Below are positions 19,853-26,354 of a stretch of DNA of 26,354 nt, piece after piece. The translations under genes and the position numbers were made by a program. The stretch is from NCBI GenBank assembly GCA_964634645.1, contig CAZWKI010000010.1, positions 1 to 26,354 on the forward strand, read 5' to 3'. The stretch comes from CAZWKI01 sp964634645. GTDB lineage: Bacteria; Patescibacteriota; Patescibacteriia; UBA1558; S5-K13. The notes beneath the pieces are model-generated. The model was not told the DNA's origin and made no database searches. It saw only the letters and a list, made by a program, of their open reading frames with translations. Within the stretch, counting starts at the first letter, position 1. Each line of letters starts with the position of its first letter.

Positions 19853-21052
19853 ATGAGTGAACAAAAAAATTACATTGAAACACAATTCGCCAACAGTCAA
19901 GTTTATCGTAATAATTTAGCACAAAAAATTAAAGAAGAACCAGATAAAGAGAAAAGAAAAAATATACTTGCTAATGAAAAAATGTCTCATGATTATGCAA
20001 TGGCTTATACAATACACAACGATAAAAAATTTGATGAACAAATGAGTGATTCTTTAAAGGAGATTTGTAAAAAAGCGAATTCATATGATGAACTAATTAA
20101 GTTAATTGAAGAAAATAAGGATTTACAGATAGTCAATGATAATTGGGGTCTTGATCGCATTGAGCACATAATCAAGCGTTTAAAAATGGCCAGAGAACTT
20201 CGTGATTTGAATTTAATACCCACAGACGGAGGACTGAAAGATAGGGCTACTTCTTTACTATTGAACGAGAATTTTGATTTTAATCTTGAATCAGGGGAGG
20301 GGTCTTATAGGCGTTTTTTAAGAGATAATTTTTTAGATTTAGAATTAAATGATCAGGATTTAGAGAATATAAGAACAAAATTACCAGCAGAAGTTTTTGC
20401 ATCAATTGATATAAAAATGGAAAATATCATACTTATTTTGAATTCTTTCGACAAAACAAAGACCGAATTTAGTTGTTCCGGTCATTTTGAAAATGATTTT
20501 GATTTAGATAAAATAGACAGAATGTCCTTGTCTCTTGTATTATATTTAAGCATTAATTCAAGCAATCAAGAATTAATTGATTTAATAAAAAATTTTAAAG
20601 GTGAATCATATGGTTTAAAAATTCAAATAGAAGATATTGGTGCGGGGTCAAGTAATATCGTTCTAACTATAAAATTTGACAAAGCACCAGAAGATTGGAT
20701 TTTGAAGAATAATAACAGGCGAGACGAAGAAATAATTGAAAAATCCAAAAAGTTGCTTGAAGAATATTTTAATACTAAAATTTATTCAAACAATGAGAAA
20801 GATTTATACGAAGAAGTTATGACACTACAAAGAAAATTATTAAGCAGTGATTTATCTAAGGCAAACTTATCATTAAAACACAACTCGGGTTTTTTATTAG
20901 AGGTTACAAGATTGTTGCCAAATTATTTGAGAAAAAAAGAATATAAAAACTATTTTGATAATAATGTGGATGAGATTGTAAAAAAAAGAGATGAATTTAT
21001 AAAAGAGTTAGAACTTTTGTTGATACAATTTAGAAATCAACAAAGAGCTTGA
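19853..21052 (+). CDS. Unknown 399-residue cytoplasmic protein
   Basis: I do not recognise this protein. It is highly charged and mostly helical, without signal or membrane segments. The N-terminal 140 residues are helical (SYDELIKLIEENKDLQIVND). Around residue 204 a short KTEFSCSGHFEND occurs; CSGH-type motifs after a beta strand occur in some small phage and bacterial domains of unknown role. The middle part (residues 205-280) has alternating beta strands, and the C-terminal 110 residues are long helices (DLYEEVMTLQRKLLSSDLSK). It is 11 bases after the kinase-like gene and probably cotranscribed. Its TGA stop shows that TGA is not reassigned. Confidence 0.7.
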   Translation: MSEQKNYIETQFANSQVYRNNLAQKIKEEPDKEKRKNILANEKMSHDYAMAYTIHNDKKFDEQMSDSLKEICKKANSYDELIKLIEENKDLQIVNDNWGLDRIEHIIKRLKMARELRDLNLIPTDGGLKDRATSLLLNENFDFNLESGEGSYRRFLRDNFLDLELNDQDLENIRTKLPAEVFASIDIKMENIILILNSFDKTKTEFSCSGHFENDFDLDKIDRMSLSLVLYLSINSSNQELIDLIKNFKGESYGLKIQIEDIGAGSSNIVLTIKFDKAPEDWILKNNNRRDEEIIEKSKKLLEEYFNTKIYSNNEKDLYEEVMTLQRKLLSSDLSKANLSLKHNSGFLLEVTRLLPNYLRKKEYKNYFDNNVDEIVKKRDEFIKELELLLIQFRNQQRA

Positions 21053-21243
21053 CCCGAACTAATTTATTAAATATCTCAATTATCCGTCTCTCATGCTAAC
21101 AACAAAAGTACTATTTTGTCAGTAAAATTTTTATTATATTAAACAAATTTTTGTTTTTTATTTGTTTATAATGTAAAATTACTTTATAAGCCATTTAACT
21201 TTATAAACTTTACAACCTTACAACTTTATAACTTTTTAACTTT
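21053..21243 (+). repeat. Gap with a patterned spacer before the MBL gene
   Basis: The first 110 bases hold nothing recognisable. A TATAAT at 21167-21172 is a possible -10. From about 21180 the spacer is made of AACTTTATAA / ACAACCTT words, the same lexicon as 2740-2837, running right up to the ATG. Confidence 0.6.
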
Positions 21244-22605
21244 ATGAACATATCTTTTCACGGTGCATGCCAAGAAGTGACAGGGTCTTGTATATTGATT
21301 GAATCAGACAAATACAAATTTCTTGTTGACTGTGGCTCTTTTCAGGGAGAAGAATTTTCGACAGACCAAAACGCAGAACCATTTATTTTTAATCCACGAG
21401 AAATTGATTTTGTGCTTCTTACGCATTCTCATTTAGATCATTGTGGGAGATTACCCAAATTGTTCAAAGAGGGATTTCAGGGAAAAGTATATTCAACCCC
21501 TCCCACAAAAGATATTGTAAGAATTATTTTGGAAGATGCATCAAGAATAATGGCAGGAAAAGAAGGTGTTGATCCAAAAACCTTGTTTAATCAAGAAGAA
21601 ATTGACAAAATAATGGATTTTTTTGTTTGTCTTCCATATGAAGATGAATTTAAAATAAATGAGCTTGTTAGCATTAAATTAAAAGATGCGGGACATATTC
21701 TTGGTTCTGCTTTTTTTGAAGTAATGGCAATTGAAAATGGAAGAGAGAAGAAATTGTTATTTTCGGGAGATTTAGGAAATCCACCATCTCCAATTATAGA
21801 AGACACAGAGTTTTCTAGTGGCGCAGATATGGTTGTAATTGAGTCAACTTATGGAGGATTGATGCACGAAGACAAAGAGATTGGAAAGAAGGCAATTAGA
21901 GATGCAATACTTGAAGCAATAAAAATAAAAGGAGTTTTGATAATTCCTGTTTTTGCAGTTGAGAGATCACAGGAGATTCTTTATGAATTAAATCATATGG
22001 TTGAAAACAATTTGATTCCAAAAGTTTCAATGTTTTTTGATTCACCTATGGCAATACGCGCAATAGATATTTATAGAAAATATATAGATTTTTATGACGA
22101 AGAAACTAGAAGTTTGGTGAAGTCGGGAGATGATATTTTCAATTTTCGAGGAATGCAATTTACATTAAATTCAGAAGACTCAAAAAAGATAAATAATACA
22201 AAAGCTCCAAAAATTATTCTCGCAGGAAGTGGAATGTGTAATGGGGGAAGAGTTTTGCATCACTTGAAATTCAATTTGGGAAAAAGAAAAACCCATGTAA
22301 TGCTTTTGTCTTTTCAAGCAAAGGGTACTTTGGGTAGAAAAATTATGGACGAAGAGAAAACAGTTCTTATAAATGATCAAAATATAAAAGTAAAAGCAAA
22401 AATTTCTGTTTATGGATGTTTTTCGTCTCATGCTGATGAAGGAAAGTTAGAAAATTGGTTGAATCATTTACAAAAACCAAGCCCAACAAATATTTTTATC
22501 AATCACGGAGAGAGTGATAGAAGTGAGGCACTGAAGAAAAATTTGAAAAAAACAATAAATGGCAATATAATTATTCCAGAGTTTGGAAAAAAATATGAAA
22601 TTTAG
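21244..22605 (+). CDS. Beta-CASP metallo-beta-lactamase RNA-processing nuclease
   Basis: 453 residues. This is the CPSF-73/YSH1-like branch (COG1236) of metallo-beta-lactamase nucleases, which cleave RNA with two zinc ions. Motifs in order: FLVDCGSFQGEE, LTHSHLDHCGRLP (HxHxDH), KDAGHILGSAFFEV (His), LLFSGDLGNP (Asp), VIESTYGG, then the beta-CASP insertion with VLIIPVFAVERSQEIL and FFDSPMAIRAIDIY, followed by IILAGSGMCNGGRVLHHL, SVYGCFSSHADEGKLENWL (His) and the C-terminal NIFINHGESD (His). All metal ligands are present. Likely role is RNA maturation or decay. Preceded and followed by patterned spacers. Confidence 0.93.
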   Translation: MNISFHGACQEVTGSCILIESDKYKFLVDCGSFQGEEFSTDQNAEPFIFNPREIDFVLLTHSHLDHCGRLPKLFKEGFQGKVYSTPPTKDIVRIILEDASRIMAGKEGVDPKTLFNQEEIDKIMDFFVCLPYEDEFKINELVSIKLKDAGHILGSAFFEVMAIENGREKKLLFSGDLGNPPSPIIEDTEFSSGADMVVIESTYGGLMHEDKEIGKKAIRDAILEAIKIKGVLIIPVFAVERSQEILYELNHMVENNLIPKVSMFFDSPMAIRAIDIYRKYIDFYDEETRSLVKSGDDIFNFRGMQFTLNSEDSKKINNTKAPKIILAGSGMCNGGRVLHHLKFNLGKRKTHVMLLSFQAKGTLGRKIMDEEKTVLINDQNIKVKAKISVYGCFSSHADEGKLENWLNHLQKPSPTNIFINHGESDRSEALKKNLKKTINGNIIIPEFGKKYEI

Positions 22606-22684
22606 CTACGTAGTTGCGTAGCTTACAATTTGCTAATTATTTAATTATTTTACTAAGCAGCCAAGTAACTAAGTAGCTAACCCC
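22606..22684 (+). repeat. Patterned spacer with TAGCTACG and AAGTAACTAAGTAGC words
   Basis: Starts with AGCTACGTAGTTGCGTAGCT, very like 383-426 and 1134-1176, and continues with ACTAAGCAGCCAAGTAACTA words up to the next ATG. Confidence 0.7.
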
Positions 22685-23977
22685 ATGGAAAAAAAGAAAT
22701 TTTTATTTGTATCAATAGGTGCTCTAGTGTGCGACATAGCGCGTATAGTTTTTGAAGAGGGAAACGATGTGAAGTTTTATATAGGAGATGAAAAACAACG
22801 CGATATTGGAGATGGATTTGTGCCAAAGACAGATAACTGGGAAAAAGAAGTTGACTGGGCAGATATAATTGTTTTTGATGATGTGCTCGGTCAGGGTGCT
22901 CTTGCAGAAGATCTTAGAAAAAGAGGAAAGTTTGTTGTGGGTGGAAGTCGTTATACAGATATGCTTGAAGATGATAGATCTTTTGGTCAGGAAGAATTAA
23001 AAAAATACGGAGTTTCAATTTTACCATATCAAACATTTGATTCTTGTGAGGCGGCTATTGAATTTGTAAAGAACAATCCCTCAAGATATGTTTTAAAACC
23101 TAGTGGCGAAGCCCAAAACTTGAAAAGATTTCTTTTTGTAGGAGAAGAAGAAACGGGTCAAGATATTATTCAAGTTATTGATGCGTATAGAAAAGTGAAA
23201 TCTGATAATATGGGAATTTTTCAACTCCAAAAAAAAGTTATAGGAGTTGAAGTTGCTGTCGGAGCATTTTTTAATGGTAATGAATTCTTGTATCCAATAA
23301 ATGTAAATTTTGAACACAAAAAATTGTTTCCAGGAAATATTGGTCCCTCGACTGGAGAAATGGGTACAACTATGTTTTGGAGTGTGCCAAACAGAATTTT
23401 CAATTTGACGCTGAAGAAATTAGAAGAGAAATTAAAAGAAGAGCACTATGTGGGTTATATTGATATAAACTGTATTGTAAATGGAAATGGTATTTACCCG
23501 CTTGAATTTACTTGTCGTTTCGGATATCCAACTATATTTATTCATCAAGAAGCAATAAATATGCCAATGGGAGAATTTTTTTATAAACTTGCTGCAGGAG
23601 ATCATTTTGAAATAAAGACAAAAAAAGGATTTCAAATTGGTGTAAGAATTATTATGCCACCCTACCCATTTGATGATGAGGGCACCTTTCAAATATATTC
23701 AAAAGAATCTGTAATTGTATTTAAGAAAAAAAATTATGAAGGAGTTCACATTGAAGATACAAAACTTCTAAATGGTGAGTGGGTTGTTGCAGGAGATACA
23801 GGGGTTGTTCTTACTGTTTGTGGCACTGGGCTTTCTATGAAACAGGCCCAGACTCAAGCCTACAATAGAATAGATAATATTTTGATTCCAAATATGTATT
23901 ATAGAAAAGATATTGGAGATCGCTGGTATGAGGACTCTGATAAATTACATACTTGGGGATATTTGAGGGAGACCTGA
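22685..23977 (+). CDS. PurD-like ATP-grasp ligase (GAR synthetase homologue)
   Basis: 430 residues, the length of PurD. PurD joins phosphoribosylamine and glycine with ATP in purine synthesis. The ATP-grasp core is recognisable: RYVLKPSGEAQNL, GVEVAVGAFFNG, NIGPSTGEMGTTMFW (PurD has GPNTGGMG), YIDINCIVNG and YPLEFTCRFGYPT (PurD EFNPRFGDP), and the C-terminal GVVLTVCGTGLSMKQA with YYRKDIGDR. The N-terminal GxGGREHA motif of true PurD is replaced by VSIGALVCDIARIV, and no other purine gene is nearby, so the substrates may differ. The gene ends in TGA and is followed by a TTAGC/TTAG-type patterned spacer (23978-24030). Confidence 0.8.
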   Translation: MEKKKFLFVSIGALVCDIARIVFEEGNDVKFYIGDEKQRDIGDGFVPKTDNWEKEVDWADIIVFDDVLGQGALAEDLRKRGKFVVGGSRYTDMLEDDRSFGQEELKKYGVSILPYQTFDSCEAAIEFVKNNPSRYVLKPSGEAQNLKRFLFVGEEETGQDIIQVIDAYRKVKSDNMGIFQLQKKVIGVEVAVGAFFNGNEFLYPINVNFEHKKLFPGNIGPSTGEMGTTMFWSVPNRIFNLTLKKLEEKLKEEHYVGYIDINCIVNGNGIYPLEFTCRFGYPTIFIHQEAINMPMGEFFYKLAAGDHFEIKTKKGFQIGVRIIMPPYPFDDEGTFQIYSKESVIVFKKKNYEGVHIEDTKLLNGEWVVAGDTGVVLTVCGTGLSMKQAQTQAYNRIDNILIPNMYYRKDIGDRWYEDSDKLHTWGYLRET

Positions 23978-24062
23978 GATTAGCGGATTAGTGTTTGGTC
24001 GTTAGGGTTTAGTAGTTAGAGTATAGAAAAATGAATTTTTTAGTTTCATTTTTTACACATAT

Positions 24063-24090
24063 TTGATACAATTAAATTATAAAATAAAAT
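24063..24090 (+). promoter_or_regulatory. Candidate promoter of the propeller protein
   Basis: TTGATA at 24063-24068, a 16-base spacer and TAAAAT at 24085-24090; transcription would start near 24097, 54 bases before the ATG. Confidence 0.5.
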
Positions 24091-24150
24091 TAATAATAAA
24101 CATTTTTATTAAATTATGTTTATTGTTTTACTGTAATAATAAAAATTATC

Positions 24151-26354
24151 ATGATCTTTATTTCTAAAAAACATTCAAAAATTCCAACACTAAAAGAATT
24201 TTTAGTATTTTTTGGTTTTATTTTAATTGTTTTTTTAGTATCTTTTTTTCAAACATCATATAAAAAATCTAGTGCAGAAGGTGAATCTTGGGAAATACTT
24301 GGTAGTGCTGGTTTTTCTGCTGGTTCAGTAGACTATACATCTCTCTCTGTTGATTCTAATAAAATTCCATATGTGGCATATAACGACAGTTCAACAAGTA
24401 GTGCAGCAACAGTAATGAAATATTCTAGCACAACAGAATCATGGATTGTTGTTGGCCAGCCAGGATTTTCTGCTGGTGCAATAGACTATACATCTCTCTC
24501 TATTGATTCTAATGACATCCCATATGTCGCATATATAGAGATTTTGCAAATAGTGGCAAAGCAACAGTAATGAAGTATAATGGTTCGTCTTGGGATCCAT
24601 TGGGTCAGCCAGGATTTTCTAGCGTAATGGTTCATTCACCTAGCATATCCCATAATATGTCTTTTGTTTTAGACTCTAATGATGTTCCATATATAGCATA
24701 TAGCGACAGTTCAACAAGTAGTGCAGCAACAGTAATGAAATATACAGGAAATGGTGATACTGGATGGGAAATACTTGGTCAATCAGGATTTTCTGTTGGT
24801 TCAGTACAGTATATATCTATAGATATAGATTCTAATAACACCCCATATGTTACATACAGAGATATCGCAAATAGCAACAAAGTGACAGTAATGAAGTATT
24901 CTACCACAACAGAAGCTTGGGAATCGTTAGGTCCCGCGGGTTTTTATGGCGGAGATATATATGAAACATTTATTAAAATAGATTCCAGAGATATTCCATA
25001 TGTTTCATTTATTGACGAGAATTATGATTCAACAGTAATGAAATACACTGGAAATGGTGATACTGGCTGGGAGACCGTTGGTCAATCCGGATTTAATAAT
25101 TTTTCCTTTTTTAGTTATTTTGATTTGAGTTTTGATGATGTCCCATATTTTTTGACTGGTTTTTTCGGTATTATTATGAAATACACTGGAAATGGTGATA
25201 CTGGCTGGGAGACCGTTGGTCAGCCATTATTTAGTGAGGGAAATTCAATGTACTCATCTATTGCGATTGACTCTAATAATGTTCCATATGTTGCATATAC
25301 CTATAGTGAAAATAGCGATAAAGTAACAGTTATGAAATATTATAACAAAGCACCAACAATAACCGGGCTTTCAAATGATAATATAGCAAGAAAGGGTACC
25401 ACATGGACGTGGTCAAGTGATGATGCAAATGCCCTATATAGATATGTAATTAATCAAAGCGATACANNNNNNNNNNCAGTGTATGCTCATGGGGGAGTTT
25501 CTGCGGCAACTGGTGCAGATAGTATATTTACAAATGAAGAATATTCAGATACTACATCAGCAACCCAAATTGAAGGTGATGGAACTTATTATATACATGT
25601 TCAAGCAAAAGATTTTCAGGGAAATGAAAGTGGGGTTACTAGTGTTTATTCAATATTAGATCCCTGTGGTCAGGTTAATTGGCATTTACTCGGTCAGCCA
25701 GGATTTTCTACCGGACAAGTGGGCGGAATTTCTCTTGTAATGAACTCAAATGATATTCCATATATTGCATATAGTGATCAGACAAATGGTTTTAGGTCAA
25801 CGGTTATGAAATATTCCACAACAACAAATTCTTGGGAATTTTTGGGTGAGCCAGGGTTTTCTAGTGGTCCCGTTTATAATGATGGTGGAAAATATAATAT
25901 ATCTTTTGCAATAGATTCAGATGATATTCCATATGTTGCATATTCAGACGAGGAAAATAGTTAGCAACAAATTAACAGTAATGAAATACACTGGAAATGG
26001 TGATACTGGCTGGGAGACTGTTGGTCAACCCGGATTTTCTGCTGGTGGTGCTTCTGGAATTTCTTTTGCAATAGATTCAAATAATATTCCATATGTTTCA
26101 TATCAAGATAATGCAAATAGTCGCAAAGCAACAGTAATGAAATACATTGGAAATGGTGATACTGGCTGGGAGACTGTTGGTCAACCCGGATTTTCTAGCT
26201 TATCTCTTTATAAACACACCTCTCTTGTTCTGGATTCAGACAATATTCCATATGTTGCACTTAAAACAAAACTTTGCGAGGGAGTTTGCTATTTCCATAT
26301 AACAGTAATGAAATACACTGGAAATGGTGATACTGGCTGGGAGACCGTTGGTCA
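24151..26354 (+). CDS. Large exported beta-propeller / Ig-like protein, frame broken twice, runs off the window
   Basis: The N terminus has a basic start and one hydrophobic segment (about residues 16-36), a signal peptide or anchor. Then come units of about 45-65 residues with W-E-x-(L/V)-G-Q-P-G-F-S, an I-D-S-N-x-(I/V)-P-Y-V-A-Y strand and a closing T-V-M-K-Y. Seven units precede a different domain at about 25355-25670 (TWTWSSDDANALYRY, then GTYYIHVQAKD), which resembles bacterial Ig/FnIII modules. At least four more units follow to the window edge. Seven units suggest one complete seven-bladed propeller. The frame is lost at about 24531-24537, where CATATATAG stands for the expected CATACAG-like sequence (+2), and at 25961-25964, where an extra TTAG appears (+4). 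The reading frame resumes on the other side each time: 24570 onward and about 25968 onward. An N gap lies at 25467-25476 in the Ig-like part. Likely a cell-surface adhesion or binding protein. Confidence 0.75.
25038..26354 (+). repeat. Near-identical 47-bp DNA repeats within the propeller gene
   Basis: The block ATGAAATACACTGGAAATGG plus TGATACTGGCTGGGAGACCG and TTGGTCA occurs at about 25038, 25176, 25981, 26137 and 26308, identical or with one to three changes, and more diverged near 24735. The sequence between copies is much less similar. Confidence 0.85.
25467..25476. other. Assembly gap (10 N)
   Basis: Ten N inside the Ig-like domain of the propeller gene; true length unknown, though the frame stays open across it as written. 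Confidence 0.99.

Noticed and set aside
21040..21052. TGA reassigned to Gly or Trp as in some CPR lineages
   Set aside because: TGA ends the genes at 21052 and 23977 in the expected places, and no conserved protein here has an internal in-frame TGA.
21053..21110. A fourth copy of the cassette-boundary repeat after the 399-residue gene
   Set aside because: TTGACCCGAACTA has a passing likeness, but neither the GRLV peptide nor the CCTAACGT block is present on either strand.
24570..24600. Separate gene starting at ATG 24570
   Set aside because: This ATG is the Met of an internal VMKY repeat motif; the apparent start results from the frameshift near 24531.
25038..26354. CRISPR array from the regular 47-bp repeats
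   Set aside because: The repeats and the sequences between them are in one open coding frame of a repeat protein; spacing is irregular and no cas genes occur.

Overview
The window looks like a chromosomal contig of an AT-rich member of the Candidate Phyla Radiation (Patescibacteria), most likely Parcubacteria-like. The evidence is a spc-type ribosomal operon in which rpsE is followed directly by rplO with no rpmD (absence of uL30 is a known CPR trait), near absence of Shine-Dalgarno sequences, a lone rplU, and a divergent PurD-like ATP-grasp protein. TGA is used as a stop, so the code is the standard bacterial one. Three runs of exactly 10 N (11649-11658, 12231-12240, 25467-25476) show that this is a scaffolded, probably metagenomic, assembly.

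Layout. Positions 1-6350 hold the ribosomal operon (rplP end, rpmC, rpsQ, rplN, rplX, rplE, rpsZ, rpsH, rplF, rplR, rpsE, rplO, secY), with several gene gaps filled by short patterned quasi-repeats that fold into hairpins. Positions 6355-7505 hold a self-contained unit (consensus promoter, long leader, strong ribosome-binding site, one ORFan, strong terminator) of unlike base composition between secY and adk. Positions 7584-11530 hold adk, map, ruvX, a WecA/MraY-type glycosylphosphotransferase, a DUF192 lipoprotein and rplU, the last with a striking leader/coding inverted repeat. Positions 11639-14819 run leftward: a small hypothetical gene, recR (split only by an assembly gap), a four-helix-bundle protein, ybaB and dnaB.

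Positions 14820-21050 are an accessory region: an orphan 3' half of a tRNA gene, an intact tRNA-His, a RibD C-terminal-domain reductase, and then short gene cassettes (a 54-residue ORF plus a repeat protein; an ADP-ribosyltransferase-like protein; a membrane-anchored Cys-rich protein). The first three cassette boundaries carry direct copies of a 75-90 bp element that reads, on the minus strand, as the conserved C-terminal end of one protein family. This cassette-like array is the best candidate for an undescribed system here. A small P-loop kinase and an unknown 399-residue protein follow.

Positions 21244-23977 hold a beta-CASP metallo-beta-lactamase nuclease and the PurD-like ATP-grasp protein. 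From 24151 to the window end lies a very large exported protein with a complete seven-unit beta-propeller, an Ig/FnIII-like domain and the start of a second propeller; its reading frame is broken twice at short sequence duplications.
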